Positions 48,976 through 58,866 of a stretch of 64,000 nucleotides of DNA are shown piece after piece. The notes beneath the pieces were generated by a model, which did not search any database, was not told the DNA's origin, and worked only from the letters and a program-made list of their open reading frames with translations. Source of the stretch: Flavobacteriales bacterium UBA6772 (GTDB taxonomy: Bacteria > Bacteroidota > Bacteroidia > Flavobacteriales > Flavobacteriaceae). Made by a program: the position numbers and the translations under genes. Location of the stretch: positions 372,001-436,000 of the forward strand of contig CAJIYW010000001.1 in the NCBI GenBank assembly GCA_905181765.1, given 5' to 3'. Position 1 is the stretch's first letter, and every line of letters starts with the position of its first letter.

Positions 48976-49605
48976 TTATTTTTTAGAGGTTGTAAATAAA
49001 TCATTTGTAATCTTAGGAAGTTCTAGATGAAATTTCACAGCAACTGCTCTAATACTTGCAATAACAATTGCAGAAACTATAAAATTTATATTTTCGTCTA
49101 CCTTAAAATAATTTAATATTAAATAGCTAATACCACCAGCTAAACAAGCAGATGCATAAACTTCTTTTTCAAAAATTAATGGAATTTTAGCAGTTAAAAC
49201 ATCTCTTAAAACACCTCCAAAAACAGCCGATATCATTCCCATAATTATGGCAATGATTGGATGCAAGTCATAAGAGAGCCCTTTTTGTAAGCCTAATAAT
49301 GTAAATACACTTATACCAATAGTATCAAACAAAAACATCGTTTTACTTAAATAGGCAATTTTACTTTTAAAAAGAAATGTAAAAAGTACTGCCGAAAAAA
49401 TTATATATAAATAATTTAAATCTCCAATCCAGTTTATAGGGTGTGCATTAATTAAAACATCTCTAAGCATTCCGCCACCAACTGCAGTAACAAAAGCAAT
49501 AATTATAACACCAAATATATCGAATTTTTTATCAAGAGCTACCAATGCACCACTGATAGCAAAGGCAAAAGTCCCTAAAATATCAAGTACATAAATAACT
49601 TCCAT
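48976..49605 (-). CDS. TRIC-type (UPF0126) membrane channel protein
   Basis: 209 aa with about seven membrane helices. The UPF0126 domain occurs twice, each copy with a glycine-rich turn and RDVL: VGGGMLRDVLIN (about 43-54) and VFGGVLRDVLTA (about 127-138). Related bacterial and archaeal proteins are trimeric cation channels. It is 1 nt from the helicase gene upstream and close to the MaoC gene downstream. Confidence 0.9.
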   Translation of the reverse strand: MEVIYVLDILGTFAFAISGALVALDKKFDIFGVIIIAFVTAVGGGMLRDVLINAHPINWIGDLNYLYIIFSAVLFTFLFKSKIAYLSKTMFLFDTIGISVFTLLGLQKGLSYDLHPIIAIIMGMISAVFGGVLRDVLTAKIPLIFEKEVYASACLAGGISYLILNYFKVDENINFIVSAIVIASIRAVAVKFHLELPKITNDLFTTSKK

Positions 49606-49606
49606 T

Positions 49607-50728
49607 TTACACGTTTACTTCTGTGAATTTTATACTTAACTCCTTTTGAATTTCATGAATTCTATCCAATTCATTTGGTAAAATAAATGCTAAAGAAGTT
49701 CCTGTTCTTCCAGCTCTTGCTGTTCTACCACTTCTATGTGTGTAATACTCTAATTGTTCTGGTAATTGATGGTGAATTACAAACTCTAATCCGCTAACAT
49801 CTATACCACGAGCAGAAACATCGGTAGAAACTAAGTATTGTAAGTTTTCTTTTTTGAAAGCACGCATTACTTTATCGCGCTCTTTTTGTTGCATATCTCC
49901 TTCCAAAGCCCCCGCAGAAAAACCTTCTTCTATTAAAAAGTTAGCTAAATTTTGAGTACCCGCTTTGGTTCTACAGAAAATAATACCACGTTGTGCTCCT
50001 CTTTTCTCTATAAATGTAACAATATCACCAAACTTCCCTTTTAGTGAACTTCTTACAAATTGATGTCTAATGTTTGCGTTTACTAAAGCATTTTTATTTA
50101 CTTCAATTCTTGGCGCATTAGAATCCATATACGTTTTAATAATACGTTTAATTTCCTCTGGCATTGTTGCAGAAAACAACCAAGTATTTCTATCATTTTG
50201 TGAGGAAAATTTTAAGATTCTATTTAAGTCTTGTTTAAAACCCATACTTAACATTTCATCTGCCTCATCTAAAACAACCGTTTTTACATGACTAATATCA
50301 ATATCTCCTCTTTCAATTAAATCAATTAACCTTCCTGGAGTAGCTACAACAACATGTGTTGTTCTTTTTAAGTTGTGTATTTGTTTGTCTATTTTTTCTC
50401 CACCAAAAACAGCTTCAATAAAAATTTTCTCTTCACCGTATTTTGTAAACTTAAAGAGTTGTTTTTTAATTTGTTGCACCAATTCTCTTGTTGGCGACAA
50501 AACCAATGTCTGTATATTGTCTGAACTTGCATCTATATGCTGCAAAAGAGGCAAACCAAAAGCTGCAGTTTTACCTGTACCTGTTTGTGCTAAACCAATA
50601 AAATCTGTTTTACCTTTTAATAATATAGGAATCGTTAATTCTTGAATTTCTGAAGGATTAGAAATCCCTAATTCTTTAATCGATTTTATATAGGATGCTT
50701 TGATGCCTAAGTCTAAGAATGAAGCCAT
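49607..50728 (-). CDS. DEAD-box RNA helicase
   Basis: 373 aa, a minimal RecA-like helicase core. Motifs in order: Q-motif GISNPSEIQE, Walker A AQTGTGKT (47-54), TPGRL, DEAD in VLDEADEM, SAT, and HRSGRTARAG. There is no C-terminal RNA-binding extension. It probably remodels RNA, for instance in ribosome assembly or at low temperature. The frame is complete. Confidence 0.95.
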   Translation of the reverse strand: MASFLDLGIKASYIKSIKELGISNPSEIQELTIPILLKGKTDFIGLAQTGTGKTAAFGLPLLQHIDASSDNIQTLVLSPTRELVQQIKKQLFKFTKYGEEKIFIEAVFGGEKIDKQIHNLKRTTHVVVATPGRLIDLIERGDIDISHVKTVVLDEADEMLSMGFKQDLNRILKFSSQNDRNTWLFSATMPEEIKRIIKTYMDSNAPRIEVNKNALVNANIRHQFVRSSLKGKFGDIVTFIEKRGAQRGIIFCRTKAGTQNLANFLIEEGFSAGALEGDMQQKERDKVMRAFKKENLQYLVSTDVSARGIDVSGLEFVIHHQLPEQLEYYTHRSGRTARAGRTGTSLAFILPNELDRIHEIQKELSIKFTEVNV

Positions 50729-50747
50729 TTTGTCTCTTAATTTTGTG

Positions 50748-50755
50748 CAAAGATA
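50748..50755 (-). promoter_or_regulatory. -7 box (TATCTTTG) of the DEAD helicase gene
   Basis: TAnnTTTG match on the minus strand, 19 nt before the ATG. Confidence 0.42.
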
Positions 50756-50758
50756 CCT

Positions 50759-51154
50759 TTATTTAGCAGGTTGTAATACTTTTAAAACATTTTCTCTAAT
50801 TCTAGAAGGTTTATAGGTTTTAGCATCTAACATTCCCCAAATAGTTTTTGCTTTTACTAGCAATTGATTCTGCTTATAAAACTCCATTAAACGCTCAGAT
50901 TTAAACCCTTTTGTTTCACCTACCCATGTTTTAACCGTAATTACATCCCCTAAAACTGCTTGTTTTAAATACTCAACTTCATGCTTTAAAACTACCCAAA
51001 CATATTCTGGTAAAGGATTTTTATCAGTTAAAAATGCCCAATGCTTAAAAGCAACAGCATCCATCCATTGCACATAAACTACATTATTTACATGATTTAA
51101 AGTATCTATATCTTCAGCAGTTACTGTTATTTCTAATTCAAAAATATCCTTCAT
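50759..51154 (-). CDS. Acyl-CoA thioesterase, 4-hydroxybenzoyl-CoA-thioesterase-like hotdog
   Basis: 131 aa, a single hotdog domain. The family motif DIDTLNHVNNVVYVQWMD has the Asp/His/Asn pattern of this thioesterase type. The substrate cannot be told from sequence. It has the best-formed promoter of this part of the window and is divergent from the MATE gene. Confidence 0.88.
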   Translation of the reverse strand: MKDIFELEITVTAEDIDTLNHVNNVVYVQWMDAVAFKHWAFLTDKNPLPEYVWVVLKHEVEYLKQAVLGDVITVKTWVGETKGFKSERLMEFYKQNQLLVKAKTIWGMLDAKTYKPSRIRENVLKVLQPAK

Positions 51155-51168
51155 TATTCTATTTTATA

Positions 51169-51200
51169 CAAACTTATAAAATTTAATAGTTCTATAACAA
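51169..51200 (-). promoter_or_regulatory. Promoter of the thioesterase gene (TTG-N21-TAAGTTTG)
   Basis: On the minus strand, TTG (plus 51198-51200) and TAAGTTTG (plus 51169-51176) are 21 nt apart, with the ATG 14 nt further on. Confidence 0.55.
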
Positions 51201-51258
51201 TTATTGATGTTTCATTTTAGATAAAATAGTTATAATTCACGTTCTTTGTAGCTCTTAT

Positions 51259-52596
51259 ATGAACAAATTAGCAAACGAATTAGGTACCCAAAAAATAAGT
51301 AAATTATTGATAAAACAAGCAGTTCCTGCAACTATAGGAATTCTTGTAATGTCTTTAAATATGATTGTTGACACCATTTTTGTAGGGCAATGGATAGGTG
51401 TTTTGGCAATTGCAGCCATTACAGTGGTCTTACCAATTGCGTTTTTAATTTCTTCAATAGGAATGGGAATTGGTATTGGTGGAAGCTCAATTATATCTAG
51501 AGCATTAGGTGCTAATAATCCAGAAAAAGCCTTTCTAACTTTCGGGAATCAGATTTGTTTGACTGTAATTTTAGCAATTCTATTTGTGGTTCTTGGAAGT
51601 GTATTTAGTGTTCCTATTCTAAACTTATTTGGCGCAAAAGGAGAAATATTACCCATTGCATCAGAATATTTTGGCGTTATTATTTATGGAGTCCCATTTT
51701 TAGCGTTTGCCATGATGGGAAATCCGACTATTAGAGCAGAAGGCAAACCTAAATTTGCAATGTATGCAATGATGGTTCCGTCTGTTTTAAATATTTTATT
51801 AGATATTTTATTTATTAAGTATTTTAATTGGGGTATGTATGGGGCCGGTTTGGCAACCTCTATCGCTTATGCAAGTTGTGGTTTGTATATTTTATATTTC
51901 TTTTTATCTTCTAAAAGTGAATTACAAATTATTCCAAAGAACTTTAAGTTAGACTTTAAAATTGTACAAGAAATTGCCAAATTAGGAGGTGTTTCTATTG
52001 TAAGACAAGGTGCAATTAGTATTTTAATGATTGTTTTGAACTACTCGCTATACACCTATGGTGGAGAAATATCTATTGCGGTTTTCGGAATTATAAATAG
52101 GGTAATGATGTTTGCATTGTCGCCTGTTTTAGGAGTCTCTCAAGGTTTTTTGCCTGTTGCTGGCTTTAATATTGGTGCAAAAAAGAATGATCGAGTAAAA
52201 GAAACCATTAAGAAATCTATTTATTTTGGATCTATTTTAGGAACTCTTATTTTTATTGGGATTGTTATTTTTAAAGAACAAATTATCTGGATTTTTACAA
52301 ATGATGCAACCTTATTAGAAAAAACACCAGATGCTATGCTCGTTGTCTTCTTGGTTACACCAATTGTAACAATGCAATTAATTGGTTCTGCCTATTTTCA
52401 GGCAGCCGGAAAAGCAATGCCTGCATTATTACTAACGCTACTAAAACAAGGTATTTTCTTAATTCCTTTAGCTTATTTTTTACCTATATATTATGGTATA
52501 GACGGTGTTTGGTGGTCTTTTCCTATAGCAGATAGCCTTGCTACAATAATTACTGTATTGGTCTTAAAACGAGAGGTTTCCAAGAATTTAAAATAG
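51259..52596 (+). CDS. MATE-family efflux transporter
   Basis: 445 aa with about 12 membrane helices in two similar halves. The N-terminal part (AVPATIGILVMSLNMIVDTIFVGQW) and the central region (VSQGFLPVAGFNIGAKK) are typical of MATE proteins, which export drugs or metabolites in exchange for sodium or protons. No specific substrate is indicated. Confidence 0.93.
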   Translation: MNKLANELGTQKISKLLIKQAVPATIGILVMSLNMIVDTIFVGQWIGVLAIAAITVVLPIAFLISSIGMGIGIGGSSIISRALGANNPEKAFLTFGNQICLTVILAILFVVLGSVFSVPILNLFGAKGEILPIASEYFGVIIYGVPFLAFAMMGNPTIRAEGKPKFAMYAMMVPSVLNILLDILFIKYFNWGMYGAGLATSIAYASCGLYILYFFLSSKSELQIIPKNFKLDFKIVQEIAKLGGVSIVRQGAISILMIVLNYSLYTYGGEISIAVFGIINRVMMFALSPVLGVSQGFLPVAGFNIGAKKNDRVKETIKKSIYFGSILGTLIFIGIVIFKEQIIWIFTNDATLLEKTPDAMLVVFLVTPIVTMQLIGSAYFQAAGKAMPALLLTLLKQGIFLIPLAYFLPIYYGIDGVWWSFPIADSLATIITVLVLKREVSKNLK

Positions 52597-52698
52597 GGAT
52601 TAAATTGAAATAACCCACTCAAAACAGAACTTGTTCTACTTTTTAAAAGTGAATTTAACAATAAACTTAACCTCTAAGTGCAACTTTATTTCACAAAA

Positions 52699-53373
52699 CT
52701 AAAGAAGCGACTCTCCATTTAAATTTGTAGTTAAAATATCACTAAAAAGATTGAAAAACGGACGCAATGCTTTAAAACTTTGGTCCACTTCTTTAGCAAA
52801 ATTTGGAGCTAATACCTCTGCATCTGAAAAGCTTCTACTTGCTATAAATCCTTTTTTACGCAATAAATTCACATCTGGGTGTTCTTTATCAAATCCTCTT
52901 GGCGCTGTTTTTAACTCAGAAAAGCTTTCAAATTTTCCGCCAAAATATTTTTGATAATTGTTATCCTCTAAAACACCTTTTATTTCTGAAGCATCTAATT
53001 CAATTTCTTTTCGAATTCTAAATAAATCTTCCTTACTTGGCTCCCAAAACCCGCCAGCTAAAAAAGAGGCACCTGGTCTAATTCTTAAAAAATAACCTCC
53101 TCTTAATTCTTTTCCTAATCTTGTGTAAGAGTTTGCAAAATGTGCTTTATATGGAGTTTTGTCCTTCGAAAAACGAACATCTCTATAAATACGCATTATT
53201 TTAGATTTCTCTATTTCATCATGCTTTTGCAAATTTGCATTAATTTCTGCAAATACCTCTTTTGCATTTTGCTGCGCCTTTAAATAGGTTTCTTTTTCTG
53301 CTGCGAACCAATCTCTATTATTGTTTTTTTGTAAATCTTGTAAGTATTTAAAAGTCGATCTTTCGAATTGCAT
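52699..53373 (-). CDS. DUF2461-domain protein
   Basis: 224 aa, matching the DUF2461/TIGR02453 pattern: NNNRDWFAAEKETYLKAQ near the N-terminus, RIYRDVRFSKDKTPYKAHF, and GGYFLRIRPGASFLAGGFW. The family is widespread; I know no established function. It is divergent from the DUF1853 gene by about 60 nt. Confidence 0.9.
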   Translation of the reverse strand: MQFERSTFKYLQDLQKNNNRDWFAAEKETYLKAQQNAKEVFAEINANLQKHDEIEKSKIMRIYRDVRFSKDKTPYKAHFANSYTRLGKELRGGYFLRIRPGASFLAGGFWEPSKEDLFRIRKEIELDASEIKGVLEDNNYQKYFGGKFESFSELKTAPRGFDKEHPDVNLLRKKGFIASRSFSDAEVLAPNFAKEVDQSFKALRPFFNLFSDILTTNLNGESLL

Positions 53374-53406
53374 TATATAGATGTTTTAAAAGTTAAATTT
53401 ACAAAA

Positions 53407-53414
53407 TAGATTTG
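53407..53414 (+). promoter_or_regulatory. -7 box (TAGATTTG) of the DUF1853 gene
   Basis: TAnnTTTG match 16 nt before the ATG at 53431. Confidence 0.4.
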
Positions 53415-53430
53415 TAACTTCGATTTTGAA

Positions 53431-54252
53431 ATGAATCAAAAAACAAAAGACATACAAAAAAGATATGATGGCTTTTTACAAACAGGTTGTTTGTGGAAAA
53501 ACAGTACTGTATTTGATTTAAAGCATTTTCAACTTCCTATTAAATCTTCAAAAATTAATATTGAAATTGACGAAAAATTACGTTTAGGTAAATATATAGA
53601 GCGCTTTGTATCCTTTGAATTGGCTCAAAATTCATCTATAAAAATTATTTCAGAGAACATTCAAATTCAAAAAGAAAAAATTACGCTAGGAGAACTAGAT
53701 TGTATCATTTTAAAAGATGAAAAACCAATTCACTTAGAAATTATCTATAAGTTTTATTTGTATGATACTGCAATTGGTGCAACTGAAATTGAACATTTTA
53801 TTGGTCCCAACAGGAAAGACTCTTTACTTGAAAAATTAACTAAACTCAAAGAGAAACAATTACCACTCCTCTATTCTAATGAATGTGAAAAATATTTAAA
53901 CAGCATTCATTTAGCATCAAAAAACATAGAGCAACAGGTATATTTTAAAGCACAATTATTTGTTCCTTTTTCAAATAAAAGCGTTGAATTGTCAAAAATA
54001 AATAAAGATTGTATTGTTGGGTATTATATTAATAAAACGGAATTATTACAATTTTTTGATTGTAAATTTCACATTCCTAACAAGAAAGATTGGTTGATTA
54101 TGCCACATGAGAAGATCAATTGGCAATCTTTTAAACAGTTTGAAAAAAATGCTAACGCATATTTAGAAAGGCAGTTTTCACCGCTATGCTGGGTTAAGAA
54201 ATCAAACGGAGAAATAGAAAAATTCTTTTTAGTTTGGTGGTCCTATAAATAA
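53431..54252 (+). CDS. DUF1853-family protein
   Basis: 273 aa. Family-type patterns: LRLGKYIERFVSFELAQ (about 50-66), then TLGELDCIILKDEKPIHLEI followed by IYKFYL. The acid...D...E-x-x-x-K arrangement recalls the PD-(D/E)XK nuclease fold, but I only suggest this. The C-terminus ends FFLVWW. Function is not established. Confidence 0.78.
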   Translation: MNQKTKDIQKRYDGFLQTGCLWKNSTVFDLKHFQLPIKSSKINIEIDEKLRLGKYIERFVSFELAQNSSIKIISENIQIQKEKITLGELDCIILKDEKPIHLEIIYKFYLYDTAIGATEIEHFIGPNRKDSLLEKLTKLKEKQLPLLYSNECEKYLNSIHLASKNIEQQVYFKAQLFVPFSNKSVELSKINKDCIVGYYINKTELLQFFDCKFHIPNKKDWLIMPHEKINWQSFKQFEKNANAYLERQFSPLCWVKKSNGEIEKFFLVWWSYK

Positions 54253-54318
54253 TTATTAGTTTCTAATTTTATTACAGTATTTATCACTCCAGCGGCTTTT
54301 TTTTCTTAGTTCCCAAAG

Positions 54319-54355
54319 TAAAAAAAGGAACTTACAAGCGCAAGTTCCTCTTTTT
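54319..54355. terminator. Bidirectional terminator
   Basis: AGGAACTT and AAGTTCCT form an 8-bp stem with an eight-base loop; an A-run lies on the left and a T-run on the right. It serves the DUF1853 gene (plus) and the ABC exporter operon (minus). Confidence 0.8.
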
Positions 54356-54376
54356 AGAATTTATTATTTGTCTTAA

Positions 54377-55492
54377 TTATTCGTCTTCCTCTTCCGTATC
54401 GTCTTTAGAAGCTTTATTCCAAATTTTAATTTCGTCATCCTTAGTTACTCCTTCTAAAACCTCAACGTTTACGCCATCTGAAGTTCCTAGCTTTACGTTA
54501 ACCTTCTTAAATTCTCCATCTGCTTGTTTTACTTCTACATACGGTTCTTCTGTTTCTTTATCGAACTTTAACAAACCCTCTTTAATAGATAAAACACTGT
54601 CTTTTTTAACTAATATAATATCTGCATTTGCACTATAACCAGCTCTAATAAAAAACTTATCATCTAATGAAACATCTGCTTTAATTTTAAATTGAACAGC
54701 ACCTCCTTCTTCAGTTCCTTTGGGAGCTATAAAGTTTAATTTTGCTGGAAATTTCTGCCCTTCGATTGCACCAATGGACACCTCTATAACTGTTCCTTTT
54801 ACTAATTTACCAACTTCAGACTCATCTACTTTACCTTCAAAAATCATTTTACTCATATCTGCAATAGAAGCAATGGTTGTACCCGCATTAAAATTATTAG
54901 ATTGAATTACTTGATCTCCTTCTTTTACAGGAATCTCTAGAATTGTACCAGACATTTGCGCTATAATATTGGTGTTTGCTGCTCCACCAGAACCCGCAGA
55001 ACCTCTTTTTATAATTAAATAATCATTCTGAGCATTTTTTAAATCTTGTTTCGCTTGTTTGTAAGAGAGTTCTACAGCTTCATATTCTGCTCTTGCAACC
55101 ACACCTTTATTAAATAAATTCTTGGTTCTTTTAAAAGAAACTTGACCATTATTTACTCTTAATTTTGCATTATCTACTCGACCTCTTGCACTAATTAAAG
55201 ATTGTTCATTAGGCACAACTCTTACCACAGCTATTAAGTCTCCTTTCTTAACTTTAGAACCTTCTAACAAAACAACCCTGTCTATAATACCTGTTATTTG
55301 GGGTTTTATTTCAATTTCTTCTAATGGAATTACTTTTCCTGTAGCAACTGTTTTTTTAATAATGGTAGTTCTAAAAGGCGTTTCAGTCTCATATTCTACA
55401 ATATTCTTTTTATTTTTTTTACCAAACCAAATAAGGGCTCCTATAAAAAATACTACGATAACTATTAAAATAATTTTTGCTCTTTTACTCAT
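54377..55492 (-). CDS. MacA-like periplasmic adaptor (membrane fusion protein) of ABC exporter
   Basis: 371 aa. One N-terminal membrane anchor (IILIVIVVFFIGALIWF), then the HlyD/MacA layout: a biotinyl-lipoyl-like half (EIKPQITGIIDRVVLLEGSK), a helical hairpin, the second lipoyl half (GTILEIPVKEGDQV), and a beta-barrel domain. It links the inner-membrane permeases to an outer-membrane channel. It is the last gene of a four-gene unit: ATPase, two permeases, adaptor. Confidence 0.93.
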   Translation of the reverse strand: MSKRAKIILIVIVVFFIGALIWFGKKNKKNIVEYETETPFRTTIIKKTVATGKVIPLEEIEIKPQITGIIDRVVLLEGSKVKKGDLIAVVRVVPNEQSLISARGRVDNAKLRVNNGQVSFKRTKNLFNKGVVARAEYEAVELSYKQAKQDLKNAQNDYLIIKRGSAGSGGAANTNIIAQMSGTILEIPVKEGDQVIQSNNFNAGTTIASIADMSKMIFEGKVDESEVGKLVKGTVIEVSIGAIEGQKFPAKLNFIAPKGTEEGGAVQFKIKADVSLDDKFFIRAGYSANADIILVKKDSVLSIKEGLLKFDKETEEPYVEVKQADGEFKKVNVKLGTSDGVNVEVLEGVTKDDEIKIWNKASKDDTEEEDE

Positions 55493-55511
55493 AATTTATT
55501 GTGGATTTATT

Positions 55512-56757
55512 TTATTCTTCTCTTAATGCTTCTATTGGTTTTACTACTGTTGCCATATGTGCCGGAATTAACCCTATTAAGGTTCCTAGCACGATTAATG
55601 TTGCAAATGCTATTAATATAATAGGTATATCCACTGTTGGGTTTACAAGTGCTGCGTCTTCTCCTTGGCCAAATGCAGTATCTATTATGAATAAAATAAA
55701 GCTTCCAAAAATAATACCCAACATTCCAGCAACAGTTGTTAAAAATACCGACTCTAAAACAATTTGCTGTCGAATACTTTTTGGTGTTGCACCTATAGCT
55801 CTTCTAATTCCGATTTCTTTTGTACGTTCTTTTACGGTAATCAATAGAATATTTCCAATAGCAAAAACTCCCGCGATTAAAGTTGCAATACCCACAAACC
55901 AAGTTAAAAATTGCATACCAGTTAATAAAACCGGTAACCTTACCTATTTCTTTACCTAAATTAACACTTCCAAATGCTCTTTCATCGTCTGGATGTACTT
56001 TGTGCAATCCTTTTAAAGTAAGTAGCACGTCGCTCTCCATCTGCTCTATATCTGTGCCTTCATGAGCGGTAATCATCATCCAGTCTACCTTGTTTGCAGT
56101 ATTGTATACTTTTTTAAATGTAGAAAAAGGAATATATGCACAATCACCATCAAAATCGATAGTATTTGAAGGCTTATAGACTCCAATTACTTTATAACTG
56201 ATGCTATTAATTTTTATGTATTGCCCAATAGGCAATTCATCTTTATCAAAAAGTTGCTTATACATGTCTTCAGAAATAACTGCTACTTTTGCAATAGATG
56301 AAATGTCATTTTCATTTAAAAAACGACCATATAATAATTGCTTTTTCTGAATTTGATCTAAAATTGGATAATCTCCACTCACCTTAAAATTACCAGATTT
56401 AAAATCTTTAATCACTAAATTATTGGTCTGATTTCTTGGAGCTAATAATTTAATTTCTTTAGTATATTCAGATTTTAAGACTTCGATGTCATTCATCGTT
56501 AATGAAAATCTTCTACCCTCTTGAAACCCTTTAAAAGGAGTATCTGTAGACTGTGTCCAGACAAAAACACTATTGGTTGCAAAGTTACCAAACAATTTTT
56601 TAAAACCATTTTCCATTCCTCTAGCGGCTCCTAATAAAACTACTAACAAGAAAATTCCCCAAAGCACACCAATAATGGTAATTGAGGTTCGTACCTTATT
56701 TTTACGAATGCTGTCGTAAATTTCTTGCCAAGTATCTGAATCAAATAAAAATTTCAT
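55512..56757 (-). pseudogene. MacB-like ABC permease (second), frameshifted
   Basis: The first frame (56757-55804) holds the N-terminal membrane helix (ITIIGVLWGIFLLVVLLGA) and the periplasmic domain, and goes out of frame after KVTGFIN. The second (from 55916) starts GMQFLTWFVGIATLIAGVF and ends with the FtsX-type last three helices (LGTLIGLIPAHMATVVKPIEAL). Deleting one base near 55919-55922 joins them to about 415 aa. It works with the preceding ATPase and permease as a MacB-like exporter. The damage is a single base at the join, so sequence error is likely. Confidence 0.85.
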
Positions 56758-56759
56758 AG

Positions 56760-57991
56760 TTAATCTGCTCTTAATGCTTCAATAGGTTTAATATTTGCAG
56801 CTCTTTTTGCAGGCACATAACCTGCTATTAATCCTGATAAGATTAAAACTACAGTAGCACCAATTACAATACTAGCGCTTACACTTGGGTCTTTAATAAA
56901 ATAGTCTTCCTCTAGACTATCTCCAATTAAACTTAAAATATAAGTCCCTAAAGAAAGCCCTAGATATCCGGCAATTGTGGTAATTAACACAGATTCTTGA
57001 ACTACCATACCCACAATAGAGGATGGCACTGCACCTAATGCTTTTCGAATACCAAATTCTTTTGTTCTTTCTTTAATTACAAAAATCATAATATTAGAAA
57101 CACCAATAATTCCGGCGATCAAAGTACCTGAACCTACCAAAATTACAATAGCATATAAAATACCCATAAACTGGCCAATACCTTTGTTTGCCTCTGCCAT
57201 ATTTCTAACAGAAAGTGCACTTTGATCGTCTGGATGAATATTCATTCTATTACGCAAATCACGTTCCATTTTATTTCCAAAAGCAATGGCTCTGTCTAAA
57301 CTTAAATTAGGATCATAACCCAGAACAATTTCACTTACATAATCATTATTACCATACATTGTTTGCGCCGTGGTTATTGGTATAAAAGCTTTTCTTTCTT
57401 CATTGTCTCCGCCTTCATCAGAAAAAACACCAATCACTAAATAAGAACTTCCGTTTACATTTACTCTTTTTCCTAAAGCAGTTCTTCTCCAAATAAATCT
57501 TTTTTAATTAACCTACCTAAAACAATGTTTTTAGATTTCTCTCTTAAATCTCTTTTATTTATATATCTACCTTCATCTATACTAGTCTTCTCTAAAAACT
57601 GATGATCTGGATTTACAGCCATTACGCTGTAGGCATTTGCTTCATTTTTATATTTAATAGAAAAATTTTTAAAAATTCTAGCAGATTGATATTGAATTTT
57701 ATTCTTATACTCATCTGTAATATAATTGTAATCTTTATTTTTTAATTGAACTCTTCTGCCAGTTTGCAAACCTTTGAATGGTTTAGAGGTTTTCCAAACA
57801 CGTACTTTCATGAAATTTTGGGCATCATCAGCAAAAGCACTTTTAAATGAGTTACTTAAACCACTAACAATACCAAATAATAAAGTAAAAAGTAAAATTG
57901 CAAAAGCCACCGTAAAACCAGACATTACTGAACGTAACCTGTTTTTATTAATACTCTGAAATATTTCTCTCCAACGATCTAAATCAAACAT
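56760..57991 (-). pseudogene. MacB-like ABC permease (first), frameshifted
   Basis: The first frame (57991-57473) has the N-terminal helix (VMSGFTVAFAILLFTLLFG) and most of the periplasmic domain, ending ...KKDLFGEE. The second continues ALGKRVNVNGSSYLVIGVFS and holds the C-terminal FtsX-like helices (LAGYVPAKRAANIKPIEALR). Adding one base near 57481 joins them to about 410 aa. It is the paralogue of the next permease. The ATPase gene lies 1 nt upstream and the second permease 2 nt downstream. Confidence 0.85.
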
Positions 57992-57992
57992 A

Positions 57993-58685
57993 CTAAACTG
58001 CTTTTGCTGCCTTGGTTAACTCATCGCTTGTAATTACTCCATCTTTCAAACGGACAATTCTTTTGGTTTGTGCAGCTACCTCTTCTTCATGTGTAATTAC
58101 AAAAACCGTCATTCCTTCATCATTAATGTCCTTTAACAAATCCATTACAGAATCTGAAGTTTTAGAATCTAAAGCTCCCGTTGGCTCATCTGCTAAAACT
58201 ACTTTAGGCTTGGTAACCAATGCTCTTGCAATAGCAACACGTTGTTTTTGACCCCCAGAAAGTTCATTTGGCAAATGATTTGCCCAATCTTTTAAACCTA
58301 CTTTATCTAAATAATCTAAAGCTACTTTTAAACGTTCTTTTCTTGCCATCCCTTTATAATACAATGGTAATGCAACATTTTCTAAAGCTGTTTTATAAGA
58401 TATTAAGTTAAATGATTGAAATACGAAACCTAGAAACTTATTTCTTAAAATAGCCGCTTTCTTCTCATTCAAATCTCTAATAAGTTCACCGTTTAAATAA
58501 TAATTACCTTCATCATGCCCATCTAACAAACCAACAATATTTAATAACGTAGATTTTCCAGAACCCGAAGAACCCATGATAGATACAAATTCACCTTCTT
58601 TTATGTGCAAGTCTATTCCTTTTAAAACGTGTAAAGAACTTTTACCTATTGGATACGATTTATGAAGTTTTTCTATTTTAATCAT
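57993..58685 (-). CDS. ABC transporter ATPase, MacB/LolD type
   Basis: 230 aa. Walker A GSSGSGKST, Q-loop FVFQSFNLI, signature LSGGQKQRVA, Walker B VVLADEPTGALD and the H-loop His in VITHEEE are all present. It powers the two downstream permeases. In Escherichia coli MacB these parts are one chain; here they are separate genes, as is common in Bacteroidota. The exported substrate is unknown. Confidence 0.95.
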   Translation of the reverse strand: MIKIEKLHKSYPIGKSSLHVLKGIDLHIKEGEFVSIMGSSGSGKSTLLNIVGLLDGHDEGNYYLNGELIRDLNEKKAAILRNKFLGFVFQSFNLISYKTALENVALPLYYKGMARKERLKVALDYLDKVGLKDWANHLPNELSGGQKQRVAIARALVTKPKVVLADEPTGALDSKTSDSVMDLLKDINDEGMTVFVITHEEEVAAQTKRIVRLKDGVITSDELTKAAKAV

Positions 58686-58832
58686 TCGCTTTTTATTTGG
58701 GTATAAAAGTATTAAATATCGACTGCTACCGTTACTAATTTTATGTTAAAAGCAATAGCATAAAGAACTTAAATACTTACATAAGACGACTTATAATATA
58801 TTATGTTACAAGAAAATTAGAAAAAGTTAAAG

Positions 58833-58840
58833 TATCTTTG
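58833..58840 (+). promoter_or_regulatory. -7 box (TATCTTTG) of the DCC-family gene
   Basis: TAnnTTTG match 26 nt before the ATG at 58867. Confidence 0.42.
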
Positions 58841-58866
58841 TAATTCATAAAATTTGAAATGTTTAA

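Noticed and set aside
55501..55959. Plus-strand reading frame of 152 codons over the ABC permease end
   Set aside because: Antisense to a conserved FtsX-type permease domain; composition is that of a shadow frame.
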